Positions 1 to 5,686 of a stretch of DNA of 6,717 bases are shown piece by piece (the first letter of the stretch is position 1; each line of letters begins with the position of its first letter). The notes under the pieces were generated by a model. The model did no database searches. It was not told the origin of the DNA and saw only the letters and a program-made list of their open reading frames with translations. The position numbers were made by a program, and so were the translations under genes. The DNA comes from SHLQ01 sp051011575 (GTDB taxonomy: Bacteria; Actinomycetota; Acidimicrobiia; Acidimicrobiales; SHLQ01). The stretch is from contig JBPCTR010000173.1 in NCBI GenBank assembly GCA_051011575.1, positions 1-6,717 on the forward strand, given 5' to 3'.

Positions 1-865
1 CGAGGGTTACGGCTGCCTCGGAGGCGTCGAGTTCACGTCGCCGCAACCCGTGTTGATCACCGGCGAATCACGATTCGGACTGGCCGTGCCAGCCGACCAG
101 ATCGGGTCGGCATTCGAGGTCGAAATCAGCACGATCGGCGAAACAACCGACATCTCGGTCGTGGCACTCGCTCACGACCGCCTCCACGCCATCGCCACCA
201 CCGACGGCGCCACGTATTCGATTCGTATGCGCACGATGATCGGCTCCGAATGGTCCGACTGGTCCGCACCAGTCAGCCACGACCCTTCACTAGGCGTCGA
301 ACAACCGACCTGCCGAGGGTTCCACGCCACGAGCACAGACCTGCTCGGAACCTCCGGCGTCGACGTCCTGATCGGTGGACCGGGCGACGACACGATCGCC
401 GGAGCCGAGGGCAACGACATCCTCTGCGGCGGCGACGGACACGACACGATCGATGCCGGCGATGGCGACGACCGCGTCGACGGCGGACGGGGCAACGACA
501 CGATCGACGGCGGCCAGGGCCGCGACCGAATCGCCGGCGAACTGGGACACGACACAATCGACGCCGGAGCCGGTCGCGACCGGGTCTCGGGTGGAGCCGG
601 GCACGACACGGTCATCGGCGGCCCGGCCGGCGATGTTCTCATCGGTGGATCCGGACGCGATTTCATTCGGGGGGTCGACGGCAGCGACCGGGTGCGCGGC
701 AGTGGGGGCAACGATCAGATCTTCGGAGGCGGGGGAAACGATCGGCTGCTCGGCGGGCCTGGATCCGACGAGATCGATGGCGGCGCCGGCAATGACCTGT
801 GCCTCTTGGGCGCGACCGTCGAGACCACGCTCGACACCGAGATCCAGGACCGATGCGAACGATGA
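1..865 (+). CDS. RTX calcium-binding repeat protein, 5' partial
   Basis: The reading frame is open from base 2 to the TGA at 863–865, and the true start lies left of the window. The first ATG in view (base 50) is unlikely to be the start, because the frame continues upstream as ordinary protein. The visible 288 residues have two parts. About 115 residues form a beta-rich stretch; its end (SIRMRT...EWSDWSAP) resembles the 'R-x-R, W-S-x-W' strands common in actinobacterial surface proteins and amidases, but I cannot name the domain. Then come 17 uninterrupted GGxGxDxUx nonapeptides (RTX/HemolysinCabind type), which in known families bind Ca2+ and fold into a parallel beta-roll outside the cell. 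Cysteines sit before, within and after the array. It is followed by a second RTX gene overlapping by 4 bases, so the two are probably co-transcribed. Enzymatic function, if any, is outside the window. RTX assignment is firm; the role is unknown. Confidence 0.9.
   Translation, partial: EGYGCLGGVEFTSPQPVLITGESRFGLAVPADQIGSAFEVEISTIGETTDISVVALAHDRLHAIATTDGATYSIRMRTMIGSEWSDWSAPVSHDPSLGVEQPTCRGFHATSTDLLGTSGVDVLIGGPGDDTIAGAEGNDILCGGDGHDTIDAGDGDDRVDGGRGNDTIDGGQGRDRIAGELGHDTIDAGAGRDRVSGGAGHDTVIGGPAGDVLIGGSGRDFIRGVDGSDRVRGSGGNDQIFGGGGNDRLLGGPGSDEIDGGAGNDLCLLGATVETTLDTEIQDRCER
347..805 (+). repeat. 17 tandem RTX nonapeptide repeats (27-bp period)
   Basis: The repeats run from GTSGVDVLI to GGAGNDLCL with no insertion, each 27 bases long. 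The DNA itself is repetitive: variants of 'cgacacgatcga' recur about every 27 or 54 bases. Most units keep G at positions 1, 2 and 4 and D at position 6. Units with AG, GE or GV in place of GG, and one PAGD unit, are degenerate but in phase. Ca2+ binding is inferred from the family. Confidence 0.93.
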
Positions 866-2277
866 CAACAACCCGCCGCATCGGCGCTCTTCTCGGAATC
901 GTTGCGGCGCTCGTCGCCGCGATGCTCATGATCGCTGATGGTGTCGAAGCCCGAGCAGGCGCGAGCGTCGGCGCAATCGACACATTCAACCGATCTGAGG
1001 TAGCCAGCAGCTATCGAACCCACATCGCGGCGAACCAGACGATCAATCACGGATGGTCGGGTTCGGTCGAGGGCTGTCGGGCCGGAAGCGCCAGCTCTGA
1101 TTACGACGGTGCCACCCTCGAGACCATCAACTGGTTCCGACGGATGAGCGGACTTCCCGCCGTCGTCGAGAACTCGAGCAGTGGTGCGGCGCAGCAGGCG
1201 GCGCTGATGATGCACGCCGAATACAACCTTTCGCACTATCCGAGCGCGGACTGGGCCTGCCACCGAGCCTCCGGCGCCGACGCTGCGGGTCTCAGCAACC
1301 TCACGCTCGGTATTGCCGGTTCTCGTGGCGTTCTCGGCCAGATCGAAGATCCCGGCGCAGGGAACGCGGCACTCGGCCATCGGCGGTGGCTGCTCTACCC
1401 CCGGCTCGCCAGCGTCGGAATCGGCAACACGAGCCGAGCGTCGGCAATAACCGTGATCGGCGACTTCGCTGCCCGCCCGGCCGGCGAGTGGGTTGCGTGG
1501 CCCCCGGCGGGATTCGTCCCGGCCGACACCGTCTACGACCGCTGGTCCATCTCTCGCAACGACGGCGCTCAAGCCGACTTCAGAGCCGCGTCGGTGTCGA
1601 TGACCCAGAACGGGCGCGCTGTGACCGTGCGAATGCTTCCGGTCCAGAACGGCTTCGGCGACAACACACTGGCGTGGGAGCCCATCGGCATCGACCCGAA
1701 CGCCGCCTCGGACGTGCTCTACACCGTGACGGTCGCCGGGATCGTGGTCGATGGTCGCACCGTGTCACGGAGCTACGAGGTCGTGGCCTTCGATCCCAAC
1801 TCCACTCCATCGGTCACCCCCCGCAGCGGCTCGACGACCACCGGCGTCGGCGCCGAGTGCAAGGGCCGGGCCGCAACGATCGTGGGAACCAATGGCGACG
1901 ACGTACTCCACGGAACCTCGGGCCCCGACGTGATCGTGGCGCTCGCCGGCGATGACGTGATCCGGGGCCTCGACGGCGACGACATCATCTGCGCTGGCGA
2001 AGGCAACGACGAGGTCTATGGCGATGCCGGAGCGGACACCATTCTCGGCGGCGCTGGCAACGACACGATTCGTGGCGGAGCGGGCGGCGACGCCCTCCAT
2101 GGTCAGGGCGGTCGTGATCGCCTCGCCGGAAATCAGGGCAACGACCTGCTCGTGGGCGGCAACCGCGCCGATGTTCTCCTGGGCAACACCGGGCGAGACA
2201 CCTGCTGGGGCCTCAATGCCAAGAGCGCATCTCCATCGCCCGACGACCGTCGCACCTGCGAGGCCGGTCGACGCTGA
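862..2277 (+). CDS. Secreted CAP-domain protein with C-terminal RTX array
   Basis: The product is 471 aa. Residues 1–32 look like a Sec signal peptide: TTTRR, then a hydrophobic core (LLGIVAALVAAMLMI) and a possible ARA cleavage site. Residues 85–200 are a CAP/SCP (PR-1-like) domain: H118, the LSHYP segment with H125, and the hallmark DPG..N..LGHR.W (N168, H173). Residues 205–312 are a beta-rich domain starting at WPPAGFVP; its strands resemble those that follow CAP domains in other bacterial proteins. After a Ser/Thr linker come 12 RTX nonapeptides (342–449). CAP proteins bind lipids or have diverse extracellular roles, so the substrate is unknown. I chose ATG 862 because its ATGA overlaps the upstream stop, suggesting translational coupling. 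ATG 853 (three residues longer) is possible, but AGGA lies only 3 bases before it. A start at 799 would place a charged stretch before the signal peptide. Domain calls are good; physiological role is open. Confidence 0.9.
   Translation: MTTTRRIGALLGIVAALVAAMLMIADGVEARAGASVGAIDTFNRSEVASSYRTHIAANQTINHGWSGSVEGCRAGSASSDYDGATLETINWFRRMSGLPAVVENSSSGAAQQAALMMHAEYNLSHYPSADWACHRASGADAAGLSNLTLGIAGSRGVLGQIEDPGAGNAALGHRRWLLYPRLASVGIGNTSRASAITVIGDFAARPAGEWVAWPPAGFVPADTVYDRWSISRNDGAQADFRAASVSMTQNGRAVTVRMLPVQNGFGDNTLAWEPIGIDPNAASDVLYTVTVAGIVVDGRTVSRSYEVVAFDPNSTPSVTPRSGSTTTGVGAECKGRAATIVGTNGDDVLHGTSGPDVIVALAGDDVIRGLDGDDIICAGEGNDEVYGDAGADTILGGAGNDTIRGGAGGDALHGQGGRDRLAGNQGNDLLVGGNRADVLLGNTGRDTCWGLNAKSASPSPDDRRTCEAGRR
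1885..2208 (+). repeat. 12 tandem RTX nonapeptide repeats
   Basis: In-phase 27-base units encode GTNGDDVLH through GNTGRDTCW. The best units are GGAGNDTIR and GLDGDDIIC; the last three (GNQG, GGNR, GNTG) are degenerate. A Cys closes the fourth unit and another lies in the last. This matches the layout of the array in the preceding gene. Confidence 0.9.
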
Positions 2278-2296
2278 GTCGATCCGCGGGCGACTC
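2276..2296. terminator. Possible weak bidirectional hairpin between converging genes
   Basis: GAGTCG (2276–2281) and CGACTC (2291–2296) form a perfect 6-bp inverted repeat with a 9-base loop. It lies between the stop of the CAP–RTX gene and the stop of the converging small membrane-protein gene. There is no T-tract on either strand, so termination is a guess from position and symmetry. Confidence 0.3.
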
Positions 2297-2307
2297 CTGC
2301 AGAGCGC

Positions 2308-2652
2308 CTACCGGTTGAAGAACCAGTACCAGGCGATCGCTGCGATCACGCCGAGAACGATGGCGACCTTCAGGAAGCCCTTGATCGCTCCGTAGACCGC
2401 CCCCGCCACCGATAGCAGGGCGATCACGATGATGACGGCGGTTAGCCCGGGGTTGGTCGAGGCGGCGTCGACGAGGCCGAGGGGAACCTGGTCGGCGAGA
2501 TCGGGCCGGAGGTCTTCGAGTACCTCGGTCGGAATCTTGTCGCGTGCGCCGTCGAGAATCTCCTGGCGGATATCGTCGGGCAGCGCATCGAGTACTTCGG
2601 GGGGCAGATCTTGGACGTCTGTCGATTCGTCTGCTTGTGCGTACTGAGCCAT
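2308..2652 (-). CDS. Small membrane protein, two C-terminal helices, unknown function
   Basis: The product is 114 aa and I do not recognise it as a named family. Residues 1–66 are acidic and probably helical, built from short repeated phrases of the type L/I-P-x-E/D-V/I (LPPEVLDA, LPDDIRQEILDG, IPTEVLEDL). Residues 70–90 (LTAVIIVIALLSVAGAVYGAI) and 93–111 (FLKVAIVLGVIAAIAWYWF) are two hydrophobic segments separated by a short KG turn, suggesting a helical hairpin with both ends on the same side. The stop is TAG. There is no strong Shine–Dalgarno; only GAGA lies about 10 bases before the ATG (CTTAAATA-ATG). It converges on the CAP–RTX gene and is divergent from the BON–OmpA gene. Coding potential is supported by the coherent acidic-then-hydrophobic layout and by the lack of a better frame here. 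The function is not inferable. Confidence 0.75.
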   Translation of the reverse strand: MAQYAQADESTDVQDLPPEVLDALPDDIRQEILDGARDKIPTEVLEDLRPDLADQVPLGLVDAASTNPGLTAVIIVIALLSVAGAVYGAIKGFLKVAIVLGVIAAIAWYWFFNR

Positions 2653-2709
2653 TATTTAAGTCTCGCATCTGCAACCGAGTCGCCGGTGCCATCCCTGTAT
2701 CGATCGCGC

Positions 2710-3525
2710 ATGAACGCACGCCCTTCCCCTAGCTACTCGCCTCGCTACCTCCCTCAGGGCGGTTCGTCGCGTCGCGGTCAGGATCTGCCCATCGGCGGTA
2801 TCGCCATAGCGGGCGCCATCCTGGCGGTGCTCCTACTGCTGTTCATCGTCGGCTCGACCGCGAACACGGATTCCGCCGACGCCACCGACGGTGGGCCGGA
2901 CCTCGCTGCGATCGTGAAACCGGCGCTCACGCGGGCGGGATACGGGAACATCACGGTTGAGTCAGATGGACGAACCGTGACCCTCACCGGCGAGCTCGCC
3001 ACCCGTGCGGATGTGGTGGCCGCAACCGCCGTCACGAACTCGATCGCAGACGTCGCATTCGTGGTCAACAATCTGACCTTCATCGGCGAACCTGAGCTCG
3101 GTGAGATCGAGGGTGAGGATTCTGTCGGCCCGGTGACTTCAGGCGTCATCTCGACCGCCGACCTCGTTTTCCAGTCTCGACTGGCCGGCATAGCCGCGCG
3201 CGATCCGATCCAGTTCGAGACCGGCAGCGATGCGCTCACTCCCGAGTCCTCGGTGACGATCAACGCGGTCAGCACGCTGCTCGCCGAGAACCCCGGCACC
3301 CGGATCGAGATCGGTGGGCACACCGACAGCGACGGCGACGCGGAGGCCAACACCGTCCTATCTCAAGCGCGCGCCGATGCAGTGCTCAACGAACTCATCG
3401 CGTCGGGCGTCGAGGCCAACCGACTCGAAGCAGTGGGCTATGGCGCCGACATCCCGGTCGCATCAAACGAGACCGGCGAGGGCAAGGCCCGCAACCGCCG
3501 GATCGAATTCCTGGTTCTGTTGTAA
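2710..3525 (+). CDS. Membrane-anchored BON–OmpA family protein (ArfA/OmpATb-like)
   Basis: The product is 271 aa. Residues 1–26 are a basic, Ser/Pro-rich N-terminus. Residues 27–48 (LPIGGIAIAGAILAVLLLLF...) are one transmembrane helix. Residues 63–122 resemble a BON domain (ITVESDGRTVTLTGEL...VVNNL). Residues 166–271 are an OmpA C-terminal domain: F169, then LTPES, IEIGGHTDSDG, LSQARADAV, GYGADIPVASNETGEGKARNRRIEF. The pair known to hold diaminopimelate in OmpA domains appears as D206 and R221, with the family's 15-residue spacing, so non-covalent peptidoglycan binding is likely. TM–BON–OmpA order is that of mycobacterial Rv0899 (ArfA/OmpATb), but no arfB/arfC-like neighbours are seen. I chose ATG 2710: the open frame runs back to 2611, but that stretch overlaps the divergent gene and has no plausible protein. 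GTG 2686 is an alternative. No clear Shine–Dalgarno; TATCGA lies 12–7 bases before the ATG, so a leaderless mRNA is possible. Confidence 0.88.
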   Translation: MNARPSPSYSPRYLPQGGSSRRGQDLPIGGIAIAGAILAVLLLLFIVGSTANTDSADATDGGPDLAAIVKPALTRAGYGNITVESDGRTVTLTGELATRADVVAATAVTNSIADVAFVVNNLTFIGEPELGEIEGEDSVGPVTSGVISTADLVFQSRLAGIAARDPIQFETGSDALTPESSVTINAVSTLLAENPGTRIEIGGHTDSDGDAEANTVLSQARADAVLNELIASGVEANRLEAVGYGADIPVASNETGEGKARNRRIEFLVLL

Positions 3526-3533
3526 ACCGGCTC

Positions 3534-3547
3534 TCGCCTTGCGGCGA
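3534..3547. terminator. Short hairpin between converging ompA-like gene and rpmG
   Basis: TCGCC-TTGC-GGCGA is a perfect 5-bp stem within the 25 bases separating the two stops. Read on the minus strand, downstream of rpmG, the loop is GCAA, a stable GNRA tetraloop closed by C-G, and a T·G wobble extends the stem. No T-tract follows on either strand. It could be a shared weak terminator or an mRNA 3'-end stabiliser. Confidence 0.4.
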
Positions 3548-3550
3548 AGT

Positions 3551-3709
3551 TCAGCGCTCTTCGCGAAAGATGACGTGCTTGCGCACGACCGGATCGAACT
3601 TCTTGAGCTCGAGGCGCTCGCGGGTGTTCGTCTTGTTCTTCGTCGTCCAGTACTGGAAGCCCGTTCCAGCGGTGGAACGAAGTTTGATGATCGGTCGTTT
3701 GTCGCTCAT
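3551..3709 (-). CDS. rpmG: 50S ribosomal protein L33
   Basis: The product is 52 aa, the usual length for bacterial L33, a small large-subunit protein near the E site. The sequence fits the family throughout: MSDKRPIIKLRSTAGTG, YWTTKNKTNTRERLELKKFDP and VVRKHVIFREER. It has no cysteine, so it is the zinc-free (C−) form, lacking the two CxxC pairs of C+ L33. The ATG overlaps the TGA of rpmB by one base (TGATG), showing translational coupling; longer in-frame extensions upstream would run through rpmB and are not real. It is the last gene of the minus-strand rpmB–rpmG operon and converges on the BON–OmpA gene 25 bases away. Confidence 0.97.
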   Translation of the reverse strand: MSDKRPIIKLRSTAGTGFQYWTTKNKTNTRERLELKKFDPVVRKHVIFREER

Positions 3710-3945
3710 CAGATCTTTTGCCCATTCCGACGCATTTCGGCAACGACGCTTTCGATGCCGCGCTTGTCGATCGTCTTGATGCCCTTGGTCGAAACCGTGA
3801 GCGTGATCCACTTCTTCTCGGATTCGAGGTAGTAGCGCTTCTTCTGAATGTTCGGGTCCCACCGACGGTTGGTCCGACGATGCGAGTGCGACACGTTCTT
3901 GCCGAACGATGGCTTCTTTCCCGTTACCTGGCACACACGTGACAT
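3709..3945 (-). CDS. rpmB: 50S ribosomal protein L28
   Basis: The product is 78 aa, a standard bacterial L28, which binds 23S rRNA near the E site. Family landmarks are MSRVCQVTGKKPSFGKNVSHS, then HRRTNRRWDPNIQKKRY and LTVSTKGIKTIDKRGIE. There is a single Cys (C5) and no CxxC pairs, so it is a zinc-independent (C−) type, as is the following rpmG. The start is fixed by homology and by AGAGG about 8 bases upstream. An in-frame upstream ATG at 4017 would add 24 non-L28 residues and is rejected. A C− rpmB–rpmG pair is, in mycobacteria and streptomycetes, part of a Zur-repressed zinc-sparing set; here I see no AT-rich Zur-like palindrome in the 175-base upstream spacer, and no rpsN or rpsR follows. 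It may therefore be the ordinary housekeeping copy. Confidence 0.97.
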   Translation of the reverse strand: MSRVCQVTGKKPSFGKNVSHSHRRTNRRWDPNIQKKRYYLESEKKWITLTVSTKGIKTIDKRGIESVVAEMRRNGQKI

Positions 3946-3953
3946 GGTGACAA

Positions 3954-3958
3954 CCTCT
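3954..3958 (-). promoter_or_regulatory. Shine–Dalgarno of rpmB
   Basis: On the minus strand AGAGG lies 8 bases before the ATG of rpmB (AGAGGTTGTCACC-ATG). It decides in favour of the 3945 start over the upstream ATG at 4017. A second AGAGG copy lies 6 bases further upstream. Confidence 0.65.
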
Positions 3959-4054
3959 ACCTCTGAGTACGTTTGCTCGACGGGTGCGATGGCAACCGCA
4001 TCCGAGCCAGCAGACAAGGCTAGCAGCGACCCCCCAAGACACCACCAAAAGGGA

Positions 4055-4070
4055 GCGAAGCTCGCGAAGC
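4055..4070. repeat. Short direct repeat GCGAAGC in the htrA–rpmB spacer
   Basis: GCGAAGC occurs at 4055–4061 and 4064–4070, separated by TC and followed by another GCGA. GAGC-GAA-GCTC (4053–4063) also makes a small hairpin. On the minus strand this is followed by CCCTTTT. It lies in the 175-base spacer (3946–4120), which otherwise holds the rpmB leader and the hairpin at 4093–4111. No gene or tRNA was recognised there. Function is unknown; it may be part of a terminator or a dispersed intergenic motif. Confidence 0.4.
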
Positions 4071-4092
4071 GACCATGTCGGCTCTGACAGAT

Positions 4093-4111
4093 GTCGGGTG
4101 GAAGTCCCGAC
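4093..4111 (-). terminator. Hairpin just after the htrA stop
   Basis: GTCGGG (4093–4098) and CCCGAC (4106–4111) are perfectly complementary with a 7-base loop, 9 bases after the htrA TGA on the minus strand. The T run after it is poor (ATCTGTC), so it would be an atypical terminator. Its position suggests that htrA ends here and that rpmB has its own promoter. Confidence 0.4.
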
Positions 4112-4120
4112 GTGTTGGTC

Positions 4121-5608
4121 TCAGCCGGTACTGCCGAGGGTGGCTACGAGCTCGATCATCTCGCCATTGCGGAGGACGTCGAGGGTGATGGTCGTGCCCG
4201 GCCGTCGGTCGACAACCTGAGCACGCAACGCCGAGGAGCCTCGGGTCGAGAGACCGTCGACACCCACCACGATGTCGCCGACCTGGAGTCCCGCGTCCTC
4301 GGCGGCGGTTCCGGCGACAACCTCCGCGATCTGCGCGCCGGCCTCGCCATTGGTCGGCTGATTCGTGCTCACACCGAGGAGGGCGAGCTGCACTTCTTCG
4401 CCGGCGATGAGCTGATCGGCCACGATCACCGCGAGATCGATCGAGATGGCGAATCCGACTCCGGCGTTGGATCCCGATTCGGTGAATATCAGGTCGTTGA
4501 TCCCCACGACCTCACCATCGAGGTTGATCAGCGGGCCACCGGAGTTGCCGGGGTTGATCGGCGCGTCTGTTTGCACCATCGACACGGTGTTGACCACCCG
4601 ATCGACCGCACTGATGATGCCCGCTGTGACCGTCTGATCGAAGCCGAATGGGCTGCCGACGGCGACGGCGAACTGGCCCACGCGAACCTCGTCGCCGTCG
4701 GCGAGCGGTGCGGCGACCAGCGAGCGGCCCTCGGGCGAAACCTTGACCACGGCCACGTCAGTGTCGGAATGAGCGCCGACGACCTCACCGTCGACACTGG
4801 AGCCGTCGGAGAACGTGACCCTGACGTCGGTCGACTCACCCACCACGTGTGCAGCGGTGAGAATCGTGCCATCGGCGTCGATGATGATGCCGGTGCCGAG
4901 TCCCTCGCCTGGGACCGTGAGCTGGACGACCGAGGGGGCGATCATCTCGGCGGCACGAGCGAAGGCTTCGCGGTCGAACGAGCCGACCGGCCCGTCCACC
5001 ACGATCGGCGACTGAATGGGCGCAGGTGTTTCCGGATCGGCAAGGGCCGGCCGAACCGTGGTTCCCACATCAGCGGGACCATCGAGGGCAACCGCCACTT
5101 CCGAGCTGGAATCGTTCACCTGATTGGCGACGAACCAGGACAACACGCCGGAGGCAGCCACGGTGAACAATGCGAGGAGGACGAGCGGCCAGACACGTCG
5201 CGAACGTTGTGGAGATGGAACCGGGGTGAGCGCAGGGGTTGGTGTGTCTGAGCCGGGAGCAGCAACGGGGCGGGAGGTTGCCATGTCGCCGAGCGACGGC
5301 AGGGGCCCCGACGCGGTGGTACCCGTTCGAAAGATCGGACGGTCGATCGGCGGTGGGCTCACGGGGACCGCAGCGGAGAAGGCAGGCGAAGGCGCCGGAG
5401 GAGCTGCGCTGGGCGGCGGCGCAGTGAGCGGCTCGCGATCGGACGTCGACACGGCGACCGGCTCGTCGGTCGACGAGGCTGCCGCGTCCGTCGGCTCGTC
5501 GCCGAAGGCGTCGGGCGCCACCGGCGGGGTGTAACTCAACGGCACGGCCGGCGCGGGCGGGACGAGGGGCGTCTCGGCGGTGTCGTCGTCATTCGGCAGA
5601 TCCCACAT
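4121..5608 (-). CDS. Membrane-anchored HtrA/DegP-family serine protease with PDZ domain
   Basis: The product is 495 aa. Residues 1–138 are a Pro/Ala/Ser-rich, acidic, probably disordered cytoplasmic tail. Residues 139–161 (VWPLVLLALFTVAASGVLSWF) are a transmembrane helix that places the rest outside the membrane. A trypsin-like domain follows (about 218–405) with the full catalytic triad: H254 in TAAHVV, D284 in SDTDVAVVKV, and S356 in the GNSGGP motif. Residues 406–493 are one PDZ domain (LLGV carboxylate loop, AEDAGLQVGDIVVGVDG). This is the layout of actinobacterial HtrA/PepD proteins, which degrade or refold damaged exported proteins. The start at 5608 has an excellent Shine–Dalgarno (AGGAAGGA, 7 bases away); an ATG at 5644 lies upstream of that site and is rejected. 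A hairpin follows the stop. An ECF-sigma-like promoter lies about 80 to 105 bases upstream, consistent with envelope-stress control. The family is certain; the substrate is not known. Confidence 0.96.
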   Translation of the reverse strand: MWDLPNDDDTAETPLVPPAPAVPLSYTPPVAPDAFGDEPTDAAASSTDEPVAVSTSDREPLTAPPPSAAPPAPSPAFSAAVPVSPPPIDRPIFRTGTTASGPLPSLGDMATSRPVAAPGSDTPTPALTPVPSPQRSRRVWPLVLLALFTVAASGVLSWFVANQVNDSSSEVAVALDGPADVGTTVRPALADPETPAPIQSPIVVDGPVGSFDREAFARAAEMIAPSVVQLTVPGEGLGTGIIIDADGTILTAAHVVGESTDVRVTFSDGSSVDGEVVGAHSDTDVAVVKVSPEGRSLVAAPLADGDEVRVGQFAVAVGSPFGFDQTVTAGIISAVDRVVNTVSMVQTDAPINPGNSGGPLINLDGEVVGINDLIFTESGSNAGVGFAISIDLAVIVADQLIAGEEVQLALLGVSTNQPTNGEAGAQIAEVVAGTAAEDAGLQVGDIVVGVDGLSTRGSSALRAQVVDRRPGTTITLDVLRNGEMIELVATLGSTG

Positions 5609-5615
5609 GGATCGG

Positions 5616-5623
5616 TCCTTCCT
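5616..5623 (-). promoter_or_regulatory. Shine–Dalgarno of htrA
   Basis: On the minus strand AGGAAGGA ends 7 bases before ATG 5608. This strong, well-spaced site fixes the start at MWDLPNDD and argues against the ATG 12 codons upstream. Confidence 0.8.
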
Positions 5624-5686
5624 GTCTCTCGTTACCCCTATCACTCAAACGGCAATACGTAAGGGCGGATTGAGAGTCTTCTGAAG

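Noticed and set aside
347..805. 27-base periodic DNA as a possible CRISPR or satellite
   Set aside because: The repeats are contiguous with no spacers, in phase with the codons, and encode GGxGxDxUx nonapeptides.
290..871. A 193-codon minus-strand frame with regular repeats
   Set aside because: Its periodicity is the mirror of the 27-base RTX repeats on the plus strand.
715..1572. A 285-codon minus-strand frame
   Set aside because: It is antisense to the signal peptide and CAP domain, has a composition dominated by R/G/A/V/D, and has no recognisable motif.
2611..2709. Upstream extension of the BON–OmpA protein to ATG 2611
   Set aside because: It overlaps the divergent membrane-protein gene, and the added Cys-rich residues look like a shadow of it.
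3946..4017. N-terminal extension of L28 from ATG 4017
   Set aside because: The added residues are unlike L28, and a good Shine–Dalgarno lies inside this stretch just before ATG 3945.
3946..4120. A tRNA or small RNA in the htrA–rpmB spacer
   Set aside because: No cloverleaf or T-loop consensus was found; the inverted repeats present are short and better explained as terminator-like.
3946..4120. A canonical Zur box upstream of rpmB
   Set aside because: No AT-rich TGAAAATnnTTTTCA-like palindrome is present by eye; only a GC-rich imperfect palindrome.
4091..5251. A 386-codon open frame on the plus strand
   Set aside because: It lies wholly antisense to the HtrA gene, which has an intact catalytic triad and PDZ domain. 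Long antisense frames are expected in GC-rich coding DNA, and the translation shows no domain.
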